A stretch of DNA of 64,000 nucleotides from the NCBI GenBank assembly GCA_035499295.1, contig DATJZG010000170.1, forward strand, positions 49,752 to 113,751, written 5' to 3'. This DNA comes from DATJZG01 sp035499295 (GTDB lineage: Bacteria > Myxococcota > Myxococcia > Myxococcales > Anaeromyxobacteraceae). Below, in pieces: positions 8,872-17,547 of the stretch (position 1 is its first letter; every line of letters begins with the position of its first letter). The notes below the pieces were generated by a model. It saw only the letters and a program-made list of their open reading frames with translations, did not search any database and was not told the DNA's origin. Both the position numbers and the translations under genes were made by a program.

Positions 8872-11031
8872 ATGGCGGACCTAGCGCAGAAGAAGTCCCA
8901 TCGCTGGAGGTTCCACCGAGTGGGTGGGCTCGACCAGGTGCAGCTCGACGGCGCCGACGACCTCCGCAACCTCGAGTCGCTCGACCAGAAGCTCTGGGTG
9001 GCGCTCGCCTGTCCCACGAAGGGGCTCGAGATCGAATCGAAGACGCTCGAGCTCCTCGACGTCGACCAGGACGGGAGGGTGCGGGCTCCCGAGATCCTGA
9101 ACGCCATCCGGTTCTGCGACCTGCGGCTGAAGGACCTCGGGGACCTCGTCCCGGGCAAGGACACCCTTCCGCTCGCGGCCATCCAGGAGGGGACTCCCGA
9201 GGGCCGAGCGCTCCTCGGCGCCGCCCGCCAGATCCTGGAAAGCCTGGGGAAGGGCTCGGCGACGGAGGTGACCCCGGCGGACGTCGCCGACACCACCCGG
9301 GTCTTCGAGAGGACGGTACTGAACGGCGACGGCGTCGTCCTTCCCGAGTCCGCCGAGGACGCCGAGACGAAGGAGCTCATCGGCGAGGTGATGGCGTCGA
9401 TGGGGGGCGTCCCCGACCGCAGTGGCAAGCCGGGGGTGGACCAGGCCAGGCTCGACGCCTTCTTCGCCGAGCTCGTCGCCTTCGACGCCTGGTGGAAGGC
9501 CGGGCAGGGGGCCGGGGTGCAGGTGCTGGGCGCCGCCACTCCCGCCGCCGGGGCGGCGCTCCGGGCGGTGCGCTCGAAGGTGGACGACTACTTCACCCGG
9601 ACCGGGCTCGCCGCGCTCGACCCGCGCATCCCGCCGCTCCTCGGGCGCCCGGAGGCGGAGATCGCCGCCCTGGCCGCCAGGGAGGTCTCGGGGGCGAGCC
9701 CGGAGGTCTCGACGCTCCCCATCGCCCGCGTGGAGGGAGGCCGGCCGCTCCCGCTCGCGGAGGGGGTGAACCCGGCCTGGGCGGCGGCGGTGGCCGCGCT
9801 GGGGCGCGACGCGGTGGCGCCCGTCTTCGGCCCGGGCAAGAGCGCGCTCGCGTTCCCGGAGTGGGAGGCGCTCAAGGCGAAGCTCGCCCCCTACGAGGCG
9901 TGGACCGCCGAGAAGAAAGGGCTCCTCGTGGAGAGGCTCGGGGCCGAGAGGGTGGCGGCGCTCCTCGCCGGCCGGGGGAAGGAGGCGGTGGAGGCGCTCA
10001 TCGCCAAGGACAAGGCCCGGGAGCCCGAGGCGGCGGCGGTGGCGGACGTGGTGAGGGTCGTCCACTACCGCCGCGACCTGTACCGGCTCCTGCGGAACTT
10101 CGTCTCCTTCACCGACTTCTACCACCCGCAGGTGCCGGCGGTGTTCCAGGTGGGCACCCTCTACCTCGACAGCCGCGCCTGCCACCTGTGCGTGCGGGTG
10201 GAGGACCCGGCCGCGCACGCGGCCCGGGCGGCCGCGAGCCGGATGTACATCGCCTACTGCGAGTGCCGCCGCAGCGGCGGCGAGGCGATGAAGATCGCCG
10301 CCTGCTTCACCCAGGGGGACTCGGACTACCTGGGGGTGGGGCGAAACGGCATCTTCTACGACCGCAAGGGGAGGGACTGGGACGCCACCATCGTCAAGAT
10401 CGTCGACAACCCCATCAGCATCCGCCAGGCCTTCTTCTCCCCCTACAAGAAGTTCGTGCAGATGATCGAGGACCAGGTGGCGAAATTCGCCGCCGCCCGG
10501 GACAAGGAGAGCCAGGCCAAGCTCGCCTCCAGCGCCGAGGGCATGGCCGGGGCTGCCGAGGGCAAGGCGACCAAGGCGGAGGCGGTGGACGTGGGGAAGA
10601 TGGTGGGCATCATCGCCGCGTTGGGCGTCGGGGTCGGCGCCCTCGGCACCTTCTTCGGCGCCTTCGTGTCGGGCTTCTTGAACCTCCAGCCGTGGTGGGC
10701 GAAGGGGGTGGCGATCCTGGGCATCGTGGCCCTCATCTCGGGCCCGGCGATGCTCATCGCCTGGCTCAAGCTGCGCCAGCGGACGCTCGGCCCGGTGCTC
10801 GACGCCAACGGCTGGGCGGTGAACGGCCGCGTGCAGGTGAACATGCCGCTCGGCGCGGTGCTCACCGACCGCGCCGTCCTGCCCGCCGGCGCGAGCCGGT
10901 CGCTGCAGGATCCCTACGTCGACGCGGGGGCGAAGCGACGCCGTGCCCTCGCCTGGGGGCTCGTCCTGGCCCTGGCGGCGGCGCTCGCCCTCGCCCGCCA
11001 CTTCGGGAAGTGGCCCTTCGGAGCCGGCTAG
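8872..11031 (+). CDS. Large EF-hand and membrane-anchored protein of unknown function
   Basis: A 719-residue protein I cannot assign to a named family. Residues 63-74 (DVDQDGRVRAPE) form a textbook EF-hand calcium loop (DxDxDGxxxxxE). A partial second loop, NGDGVVLPE, occurs near 150. The middle (about 200-560) is an Ala/Glu-rich soluble region with YRRDLYRLLRNFVSFTDFY and a CHLCVRV segment, and AYCECRRSG near 460. The C-terminus has hydrophobic stretches at about 576-602, 608-632 and 690-708, so it is probably anchored in the inner membrane. The ATG at 8872 is preceded by GAGGGAAGA. It stands alone, divergent from EF-G. Calcium-responsive behaviour is inference from the loop only. Confidence 0.85.
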   Translation: MADLAQKKSHRWRFHRVGGLDQVQLDGADDLRNLESLDQKLWVALACPTKGLEIESKTLELLDVDQDGRVRAPEILNAIRFCDLRLKDLGDLVPGKDTLPLAAIQEGTPEGRALLGAARQILESLGKGSATEVTPADVADTTRVFERTVLNGDGVVLPESAEDAETKELIGEVMASMGGVPDRSGKPGVDQARLDAFFAELVAFDAWWKAGQGAGVQVLGAATPAAGAALRAVRSKVDDYFTRTGLAALDPRIPPLLGRPEAEIAALAAREVSGASPEVSTLPIARVEGGRPLPLAEGVNPAWAAAVAALGRDAVAPVFGPGKSALAFPEWEALKAKLAPYEAWTAEKKGLLVERLGAERVAALLAGRGKEAVEALIAKDKAREPEAAAVADVVRVVHYRRDLYRLLRNFVSFTDFYHPQVPAVFQVGTLYLDSRACHLCVRVEDPAAHAARAAASRMYIAYCECRRSGGEAMKIAACFTQGDSDYLGVGRNGIFYDRKGRDWDATIVKIVDNPISIRQAFFSPYKKFVQMIEDQVAKFAAARDKESQAKLASSAEGMAGAAEGKATKAEAVDVGKMVGIIAALGVGVGALGTFFGAFVSGFLNLQPWWAKGVAILGIVALISGPAMLIAWLKLRQRTLGPVLDANGWAVNGRVQVNMPLGAVLTDRAVLPAGASRSLQDPYVDAGAKRRRALAWGLVLALAAALALARHFGKWPFGAG

Positions 11032-11055
11032 GCCGCCCTTCGGCCGAGAATCCGC

Positions 11056-11706
11056 TCACTTCCTCCGCGGCGGCGCCGCCGGGGAGGAGGCGCTCGGAAA
11101 GACCCGCTCGTGCAGGCTCGCCCCGCTCTTCGGGTCCACCCCGTCGATGTCGGCCCAGGCCACGGTGGGGATGACCCCGCCCGAGCCCGCCTGGACGAAG
11201 ATGCGCCGGAGCAGCCCCTCCCTGCCGCCGATGGAGACGAGTGCGGCCGGGCACCCGTCCCGCAGGGTGAGGTGGATGGGCCGATCCTTCTTCGCCTTGA
11301 GGACGACGGTGTAGCCCTCGCCGCCCGGGGCCGGGTCGACGCTGAACCCGTAGGCGATGAGGTTCTCGAGGAAGTTCAGGCCCTCGCGGTGGCCGTCCTC
11401 GGCGAGCATGTGCCACTCCGCCAGGAGGGGGTCGTCCTTGTCGAGCCCGCCCTCCTTGGCGAGCCGGGCCGCGTACACGACCTCGTTGGCGTTGGTGCTG
11501 CGGCCGATGCGGAAGAGCTCCGGCCGGCAGGGCTCGGCCGGCGGCCGCTCCCCGGGGCCCCCCGGGGCCGGCGGGGCGCCCGCGCCGGCGAGGCCCGTCG
11601 GCGCGCCGTGGGAAGCGGCTGGCGAGGCGAGGGGCTCGGGCGCCGGCGGCGCGGCCGGGGGGGCCGGCAGGGCGAGCGCGACGAGGAGGAGGAGCGGCGT
11701 TTCCAT
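11056..11706 (-). CDS. Secreted DUF4833-family protein
   Basis: A 216-residue protein with a signal peptide (METPLLLLVALALPAPPAA) and a long Pro/Ala/Gly-rich linker to about residue 65. A domain resembling DUF4833 follows, with LFRIGRSTNANEVVYAARL, ADGHREG-type and VDPAPGGEGYTVVLKAKKDR segments. Function is unknown; the protein is probably periplasmic. The start at 11706 is chosen because it places the hydrophobic signal at the N-terminus; the open frame continues upstream with unlikely sequence. A TAGTAT -10-like hexamer lies on the minus strand at 11770-11775. It is downstream of, and co-oriented with, the phosphoketolase gene. Confidence 0.75.
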   Translation of the reverse strand: METPLLLLVALALPAPPAAPPAPEPLASPAASHGAPTGLAGAGAPPAPGGPGERPPAEPCRPELFRIGRSTNANEVVYAARLAKEGGLDKDDPLLAEWHMLAEDGHREGLNFLENLIAYGFSVDPAPGGEGYTVVLKAKKDRPIHLTLRDGCPAALVSIGGREGLLRRIFVQAGSGGVIPTVAWADIDGVDPKSGASLHERVFPSASSPAAPPRRK

Positions 11707-11769
11707 GCGGTTTCCAGATCCTCCCGTCGAAAGAGGAGAGCGGGGCCCGCCCGCCGGTTCCGGGTGGCG

Positions 11770-11775
11770 GATACT
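11770..11775 (-). promoter_or_regulatory. Putative -10 box (TAGTAT) for the DUF4833 gene
   Basis: TAGTAT on the minus strand in the 84-base gap between phosphoketolase and the DUF4833 gene, 63 bases before the latter's start. No obvious -35. Confidence 0.25.
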
Positions 11776-11790
11776 ACCCCCTTTCACCCC

Positions 11791-14202
11791 TCAGTACGGC
11801 CATCTCCAGTTGCGGAGGGCGGGGAGGTCCTCGCCGTGCTCGGCGATGTACGCCTTGTGCTCGAAGAGCCGGTCGCGGACCGTCTGGCGCGCGTAGGCGG
11901 TCATGTGCGAGAGCCGGGGCACGCGGTCGATGACGTCCCCGAAGAGGTGGAAGCGGTCGATCTCGTTGCGGACCGCCATGTCGAACGGGGTGGTGGTGGT
12001 CCCCTCCTCCTTGTAGCCACGCACGTGCAGGTTCTCGTGATTCCTCCTCCGGTAGGTGAGCCGGTGGATGAGCCAGGGATAGCCGTGGTAGGCGAAGAGG
12101 ATGGGCCGGTCGGGGGTGAAGAGGTCGTCGAACTCCCGGTCGGTGAGCCCGTGAGGGTGCTCCTCCCGCGGCTGCAGAATCATGAGGTCGACCACGTTCA
12201 CCATCCGGATCTTTAGGTCGGGGACGTGCTGGCGCAGGAGGTCGACGGCGGCGAGGGCCTCGAGCGTCGGGACGTCCCCGGCCGAGGCCACCACCACGTC
12301 GGGGGCGCCGCCCCGGTCGTTGGAGGCCCACTCCCAGATGCCGGCGCCCTGGGCGCAGTGCGCCTCCGCCGAGGCGACGTCGAGGTACTGCAGGGCCGGC
12401 TGCTTGCCGGCCACGATGACGTTCACGTAGTTGCGGCTGCGCAGACAGTGGTCGGCCACCGCGAGCAGGGTGTTCGCGTCCGGCGGGAGGTAGACCCGGA
12501 CCACGTCCGACTTCTTGTTCACCACGTGGTCGATGAAGCCCGGGTCCTGGTGCGAGAAGCCGTTGTGGTCCTGGCGCCAGACATGGGAGCTGAGGAGGAG
12601 GTTGAGCGACGACAGCGGAGCTCGCCAGGGGATCCCCTGGGTGGTGTGGAGCCACTTCGCGTGCTGGTTGAACATCGAGTCGACGACGTGCGCGAATGCC
12701 TCGTAGGTGTGGAAGAGCCCGTGCCTCCCGGTGAGGAGGTAACCCTCCAGCCAGCCGAGGCAGGTGTGCTCGCTCAGGATCTCCATCACCCGACCGTCGC
12801 GGGCGAGGTGGCCGCCGTCCCGGTCCGAGGGGAGGGTCTCCGCCATCCAGGCCCGGCCGGTGACCTCGAAGAGCGCCTCGAGCCGGTTCGAGGCCGTCTC
12901 GTCGGGGCCGGTGACGCGGAACCGGTCCCGGTTCCCCTTCACCACGTCGCGCAGCAAGCGCCCGAGCGCCCGGGTGGCCTCCGCCTCGGTCTTCCCGGGA
13001 CGCGGCACCTTCACCGCGTACTCGCGGAAGTTCGGCAGGCGCAGGTCCCGCCGCAGGAGGCCGCCGTTGGCGTGAGGGTTCTTCCCCATGCGCGCGTCGC
13101 CGCGGGGGGGGAGGGCGGCGAGCTCGGCGACGAGCCTCCCGTCCCGCCCGAAGAGCTCCTCGGGGCGGTAGCTGCGCATCCAGCGCTCGAGGAGCTTCAG
13201 GTGCGCCGGGTTGCCGGCCAGGTCGGAGAGGGGAACCTGGTGGGAACGCCACGAGCCCTCGCTCTTCTTGCCGTCGACCTCCTTCGGACCGGTCCAACCC
13301 TTCGGGGAGCGGAGGACGAGGAGCGGCCAGCGCGGGCGCCCCCTCTCCCCGGCGCGCCGGGCCGCGACCTGGATGGCGCGGATCTCCCGGAGGACGCCGT
13401 CGAGGGCGGCCGCCATCGCCTGGTGCATCGCCATGGGCTCCGAGCCCTCGACGAAGACCGGGCGGTAGCCGTACCCGACGAGGAGGCTCTCGAGCTCGGC
13501 GCGCCCGATGCGCGCCAGCACCGTGGGGTTCGCGATCTTGTAGCCGTTAAGATGGAGGATGGGGAGGACGGCGCCGTCCTTCGCCGGGTTCAGGAACTTG
13601 TTCGAGTGCCAGGCGGCGGCGAGCGGCCCGGTCTCGGCCTCCCCGTCGCCCACCACGCAGGCCACCACGAGGTCGGGGTTGTCGAAGGCGGCCCCATAGG
13701 CGTGCGCGAGCGAGTAGCCGAGCTCGCCGCCCTCGTGGATCGACCCGGGGGTCTCGGGCGCCGCGTGACTCGGGATCCCGCCCGGGAAGGAGAACTGGCG
13801 GAAGAGCCGCCGCAGCCCCTCCAGGTCCCGGCTCACGTCCGGGTAGTACTCGCTGTAGCTGCCCTCGAGGTAGGTGTTCGCCACCATCGCCGGGCCCCCG
13901 TGCCCCGGCCCGCAGACGAAGATCATGTCGAGCTTCTCGGCGCGGATGACGCGGTTCAGGTGGACGTAGACGAAGTTGAGGCCCGGCGTCGTGCCCCAGT
14001 GGCCGAGCCGCCGCGGCTTGATGTGCTCGATGCGCAGGGGCTCGCGCAGGAGGGGGTTGTCGAGCAGGTAGATCTGCCCCACCGAGAGGTAGTTCGCCGC
14101 CCGCCAGTAGGCGTCGATGCGCTTCAGCTCGTCGGGCGACAGCGGGCCCGCGCGTCCCGGCTTCGGGGCGCGCCCGCCGCTGCGATCCGTTCTCGTCCTC
14201 AC
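11791..14202 (-). CDS. xfp: Xylulose-5-phosphate/fructose-6-phosphate phosphoketolase
   Basis: Thiamine-diphosphate enzyme that splits xylulose 5-P (and often fructose 6-P) with phosphate to acetyl phosphate plus a smaller sugar phosphate. At 803 residues it is full length. Visible hallmarks are GHWGTTPGLNFVYVHLNR near 70-87, FVCGPGHGGPAMVANTYLEG, the ThDP/Mg motif GDGEAETGPLAAAWHSNK near 182-199, FPSGGIPSHAAPETPGSIHEGG-type sequence just before it, and GLFHTYEAF and QDHNGFSHQDPGF in the C-terminal half. No acetate kinase or phosphotransacetylase gene is adjacent. Single-gene unit facing the receiver-domain gene across a 359-base gap. Confidence 0.96.
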   Translation of the reverse strand: MRTRTDRSGGRAPKPGRAGPLSPDELKRIDAYWRAANYLSVGQIYLLDNPLLREPLRIEHIKPRRLGHWGTTPGLNFVYVHLNRVIRAEKLDMIFVCGPGHGGPAMVANTYLEGSYSEYYPDVSRDLEGLRRLFRQFSFPGGIPSHAAPETPGSIHEGGELGYSLAHAYGAAFDNPDLVVACVVGDGEAETGPLAAAWHSNKFLNPAKDGAVLPILHLNGYKIANPTVLARIGRAELESLLVGYGYRPVFVEGSEPMAMHQAMAAALDGVLREIRAIQVAARRAGERGRPRWPLLVLRSPKGWTGPKEVDGKKSEGSWRSHQVPLSDLAGNPAHLKLLERWMRSYRPEELFGRDGRLVAELAALPPRGDARMGKNPHANGGLLRRDLRLPNFREYAVKVPRPGKTEAEATRALGRLLRDVVKGNRDRFRVTGPDETASNRLEALFEVTGRAWMAETLPSDRDGGHLARDGRVMEILSEHTCLGWLEGYLLTGRHGLFHTYEAFAHVVDSMFNQHAKWLHTTQGIPWRAPLSSLNLLLSSHVWRQDHNGFSHQDPGFIDHVVNKKSDVVRVYLPPDANTLLAVADHCLRSRNYVNVIVAGKQPALQYLDVASAEAHCAQGAGIWEWASNDRGGAPDVVVASAGDVPTLEALAAVDLLRQHVPDLKIRMVNVVDLMILQPREEHPHGLTDREFDDLFTPDRPILFAYHGYPWLIHRLTYRRRNHENLHVRGYKEEGTTTTPFDMAVRNEIDRFHLFGDVIDRVPRLSHMTAYARQTVRDRLFEHKAYIAEHGEDLPALRNWRWPY

Positions 14203-14561
14203 CGGGCCTCCTCCCGCCCGTGGCCGGAGCCGCGGCGCCCCGGGCCGCGGGGCGGAGGGAAGGCCAGCGCACCCGGTCTATACCCCGGAATGGCGCCGGG
14301 GGCGGCGCCTGCCGGGGGCCCGCCATTTCCTTGTCCCACGGGGAGGGGTCCCGCTGGCTTTGGACCGGGTTCGGGCCACCCCTTTGACCCAGGGAGCAGC
14401 GCGGGTTCACCCGGGGCCAAATGGCCGAGGTCCCCGCTCTCGGGGGCGGCCGGGTGGGGGCGGAGGCCACGAAATGCTGGTACTTGCGGCGGCTTCGGCC
14501 CGGAGGCCGGGGAGCCCGGGCGCGCGCAGCCCTGGCATGGAAGGTGCTCCTTCGGAGGGCG
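14203..14561. other. 359-base divergent gap between xfp and the receiver gene
   Basis: No ORF with coding character. It contains several GC palindromes and, on the minus strand, a TATAGA hexamer (14282 to 14277) that could be the xfp -10. A GG-N10-GC pattern at 14533-14548 resembles a sigma-54 site but sits too close to the downstream start. Nothing else recognised. Confidence 0.4.
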
Positions 14562-14945
14562 ATGGCCGAGGAGAGCCGGCGGGCGCGGGTGCTGGTCGTG
14601 GACGACGACCCTGATGTGGGCGCGTCCCTCACGCGGCTCCTCGCCGCGCGCGGGTTCGACGTCTCGAGAGCGGAGGACGCGGCCGGGGCGCGTGCCGTCG
14701 CCGCAGCCTCCCCCGGTCGGATCGACGTGCTCGTCTCCGACCTCGTGCTCGCGAACGGCAACGGCATCGAGGTCGCGGGAGAGGTCAGGCGCACGAGCCC
14801 GTGCGCGCGAGTGGTGCTGACGTCGGGCCTGGTGCGGGACCCCACCGACCTCGCCCATCTCTTCGACGACGGGATGGAGTTCGTGGAGCGGGACGTGGGG
14901 ACGGACGCGCTCCTCGCGGCGGTGGAGCGGGCCGCCCGCCACTAG
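14562..14945 (+). CDS. Stand-alone response-regulator receiver domain
   Basis: A 127-residue CheY-like protein with no output domain. The acidic pocket is DDD at 14-16, the phosphoacceptor Asp is D60 (VLVSDLVLANGNG), and the switch Thr is T87 (VVLTSG). The usually invariant Lys-Pro pair after strand 5 is replaced by R110-D111 in FVERDV, so phosphorylation chemistry or signalling may be altered. The ATG at 14562 is preceded by CGGAGGG at a good distance; the frame upstream is open but lacks domain similarity. No histidine kinase is adjacent, so its partner is unknown. Confidence 0.85.
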   Translation: MAEESRRARVLVVDDDPDVGASLTRLLAARGFDVSRAEDAAGARAVAAASPGRIDVLVSDLVLANGNGIEVAGEVRRTSPCARVVLTSGLVRDPTDLAHLFDDGMEFVERDVGTDALLAAVERAARH

Positions 14946-15021
14946 ACCTTGGCGACCTCGCGGCGGAGCGCGCGCCGGAAGAGCGCGCCTCCGGCGGACC
15001 GGCCTCCACTCACCGGCCGTC

Positions 15022-16053
15022 TCACGGGCGCGGCTCCTGCTGCGTCATGCAGTGGACGGTTCCGAGTCCCCAGACGAGGTCGAGGGCGTGGATGCCCGTC
15101 ACCGTCCGGTCGCGAAAGAGCTCGCCCAGGATGCCGAGCGCGACCCGGTCGGCCGGATCGTTGAAGGTGGGGACCAGGACCGCGGCGTTCGCGACGTAGA
15201 AGTTGGCGTAGCTCGCCGGGAGCCTTTGCCCGTCGAAGGAGATGGGCCGCGGCATGGGGAGGTCGACCACCTCCAGGCGCGACCCGTCCTCGAGCCGCGC
15301 CGTGGCGAGCCGCTCCCGGTTCTCCGAAAGGGCCGCGTGGTTCGGATCTCGGCCGTCGTCCTCCCGCGCCAGCACCACGGTGCCGGGCGCCACGAAGCGG
15401 GCCAGGTCGTCCACGTGGCCGTGGGTGTCGTCGCCCGCGATCCCGCGTCCGAGCCAGATGGCGTTCGGGGCGCCGAGTGCATCGCGGAAGACCGTCTCGT
15501 AGTCTCGACGCGCGAACCCGGGGTTGCGCACCTGCACCGACGGGTGGAGGAGGCACTCCTCGGTGGCGAGGACCGTTCCCCTCCCGTTCACGTCGATGGC
15601 CCCCCCCTCGAGCACCACCGGCCGGCCCCGGAGTTCGACGGGGAGGAGCGGGAGCCCGAGGGCGCGCCCGGCGCGCTCGGCCACCCGGGCGTCGCGCAGG
15701 AAGTCGCGGTACTTGGCCCAGCCGTTGAAGCGGAACCCGGCGAGGGCGCGGCCCGGGCGCTCCCCTCCGCGGCGGAGGAAGAGGGGACCGTAGTCGCGCG
15801 CCCAGGTGCGATCGGTGGGGATGCGCCGCAGGTCCACCCGGCCGAGGTCAGCCCCGTGGCGGAGGAGGTGGCGCCGGGCCCGCGCCTCCTCGGCGGCGTC
15901 CCTCACCAGCACCCGCACGGTCTCGCCGGCGGCGATCTTCTTCACGATGTCGGCGTGCACCCAGGGAATGGGGCCGAAGCGGCCCGGCCAGTCGCGCGCC
16001 CGGTGGGGCCACGCCAGCCAGGTCGCCTGGTGGGGCTCCCACTCGGCCGGCAT
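15022..16053 (-). CDS. aguA: Agmatine deiminase
   Basis: Hydrolyses agmatine to N-carbamoylputrescine plus ammonia, the second step of the arginine decarboxylase route to putrescine. The protein has 343 residues, with the N-terminal MPAEWEPHQATWLAWP signature, RTWARDYGPLF near 95, VLEGGAIDVNG, GDDTHGHVDDLARF near 215, and the catalytic Cys335 in GTVHCMTQQEPRP at the very end. The start at 16053 puts the conserved MPAEW first. An in-frame GTG at 16092 with its own GAAGG site would add 13 residues and also fits the family, whose members often have such an extension. It follows aguB directly, so the pair forms one operon. Confidence 0.95.
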   Translation of the reverse strand: MPAEWEPHQATWLAWPHRARDWPGRFGPIPWVHADIVKKIAAGETVRVLVRDAAEEARARRHLLRHGADLGRVDLRRIPTDRTWARDYGPLFLRRGGERPGRALAGFRFNGWAKYRDFLRDARVAERAGRALGLPLLPVELRGRPVVLEGGAIDVNGRGTVLATEECLLHPSVQVRNPGFARRDYETVFRDALGAPNAIWLGRGIAGDDTHGHVDDLARFVAPGTVVLAREDDGRDPNHAALSENRERLATARLEDGSRLEVVDLPMPRPISFDGQRLPASYANFYVANAAVLVPTFNDPADRVALGILGELFRDRTVTGIHALDLVWGLGTVHCMTQQEPRP

Positions 16054-16100
16054 GGCGAACCCTTCGCTCGGCGGGGCAGTCGCGCGATCCACGGTGGCCT

Positions 16101-16988
16101 TCAGTCGAGGAAGCGGCGCTCGAGCCCCTGGTAGGCGTCGACGCGCCGGTCCCGCAGGAAGGGCCAGTTGCGGCGGACCTCCTCGATGCGCGAGAGGTCC
16201 ACCTCGCCGACGAGGATCTCCTCCCGGTCGGCGGAGGCCTCGGCGATCACCACTCCGAACGGGTCGCAGAGGAAACTCGAGCCCCAGAACTCCAGCCCTG
16301 CCCCCCCCTGGGGCCCGGGCTCGAACCCGACGCGGTTCGCCGCGGCCACGTAGACGCCGTTCGCGACCGCGTGGGAGCGCTGGACGGTGCGCCAGGCCTC
16401 GCGCTGCGAGGCGCCGTGTCGGTCCTTCTCGCCGGGGTGCCAGCCGATGGCGGTGGGGTAGAGGAGCGCGCTCGCCCCGCGGAGTGCGGTGAGGCGTGCG
16501 CCCTCCGGGTACCACTGGTCCCAGCAGATGAGGGCGCCGACGCGACCGGGCGCGAGGTCGAAGGCGCGAAAGCCCAGGTCTCCCGGGGCGAAGTAGAACT
16601 TCTCGTAGAAGGCGGGATCGTCGGGGATGTGCATCTTGCGGTACATCCCGGCCAGCGACCCGTCCCGGTCGAGGAGGAGCGCGGTGTTGTGGTAGAGGCC
16701 GGGGGCGCGGCGCTCGAAGATGGGGACGACGATGGCCACGCCCGCCTCCCGCGCCACCGTTCCCATCCGCTCGCTGCTCGGGCCGGGCACCGACTCCGCG
16801 AGGTCGAAGAGGGTGGCGTCCTCGCCCTGGCAGAAGTAGCGCGTCCGGTAGAGCTCGGGCAGGCAGACGAGGTCCGCCCCTAGGCGGGCCGCCTCCCGCA
16901 CCCGCTCCACCGCCCGGTCGACGTTCGCCGCCGGGTCCGGCGACATGGCCATCTGGACCAGGCCGATCTGGAAGTTCCCGTTCGCCAT
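16101..16988 (-). CDS. aguB: N-carbamoylputrescine amidase
   Basis: Nitrilase-superfamily enzyme that converts N-carbamoylputrescine to putrescine, CO2 and ammonia. The 295 residues are the expected length. The catalytic triad is visible as E45 (LPELYRTRYF), K118 (YRKMHIPDD) and C155 (LICWDQWYPE); HPGEKDRHGASQREAW and the GFEPGPQGG-type C-terminal region are typical of plant/bacterial CPA. It lies immediately upstream of aguA with about 47 bases between the chosen starts and stops. The arginine decarboxylase itself is not in the window. Confidence 0.95.
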   Translation of the reverse strand: MANGNFQIGLVQMAMSPDPAANVDRAVERVREAARLGADLVCLPELYRTRYFCQGEDATLFDLAESVPGPSSERMGTVAREAGVAIVVPIFERRAPGLYHNTALLLDRDGSLAGMYRKMHIPDDPAFYEKFYFAPGDLGFRAFDLAPGRVGALICWDQWYPEGARLTALRGASALLYPTAIGWHPGEKDRHGASQREAWRTVQRSHAVANGVYVAAANRVGFEPGPQGGAGLEFWGSSFLCDPFGVVIAEASADREEILVGEVDLSRIEEVRRNWPFLRDRRVDAYQGLERRFLD

Positions 16989-17073
16989 GGATCGATCCCT
17001 CCCGCCGCCCCAGGATGCGGATTCTGCCAGAAGGGGCGGGCCGGCAGAAGGCTGCCGGCGCGAGTCCGTCTCC

Positions 17074-17541
17074 CTAGGGGGGCTCCTCGCGCTCGCGCGC
17101 CTCGCGGTGGCGCGCCGGTATGCGCGCCTCGACGCCGGCGATGGCGAGGATCACCTCGCGCAGGAAGAAGCCGAGCGCCACCGTGAGCGCGCACATGGCA
17201 GCGACGAAGAGGGCGGCGACCAGGCGGGCGAAGTTCGCCTGCAGCATGAAGCCCAGGAAGGCGACGCCGATGACGAGAGAGACGAACAGGGCCGCCACGG
17301 TCCCGAGGGTGATGGACCACCGGACCATGGTGGCGCGCCGCTCCAGCGTGCCCTTCTCCTCGGCGAGCGCTTGGGCGCCGACCCCGGGCGAGACCTCGGT
17401 CACCTTCCGGTAGCGGTCGACGATGCGCGCCAGCCGGTTCGCGAACACGTTGAGGAGCGATCCCACCGCGGTGAGGAGGAAGGCCGGGGCGAGCGCGAGC
17501 TGGATGACGCGGGTGATGTCGTGGATGTGGAGCTCGTCCAT
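17074..17541 (-). CDS. DUF2721 inner-membrane protein
   Basis: A 155-residue membrane protein with the DUF2721 opening HDITRVIQLALAPAFLLTA followed by NVFANRLARIVDRYRKV. There are three predicted membrane helices: about 12-32, 75-100 and 108-132. The tail is short and charged, ending REAREREEPP. No function is established for the family. It starts 6 bases after the end of the upstream oxygenase-fusion gene, so the two are probably cotranscribed. Confidence 0.85.
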   Translation of the reverse strand: MDELHIHDITRVIQLALAPAFLLTAVGSLLNVFANRLARIVDRYRKVTEVSPGVGAQALAEEKGTLERRATMVRWSITLGTVAALFVSLVIGVAFLGFMLQANFARLVAALFVAAMCALTVALGFFLREVILAIAGVEARIPARHREAREREEPP

Positions 17542-17547
17542 GGGGAG

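Noticed and set aside
14533..14548. Sigma-54-like site (TGGCATG...GTGCT) before the receiver gene
   Set aside because: GG-GC spacing fits, but transcription would begin at about the ribosome site, leaving the start codon without a leader.
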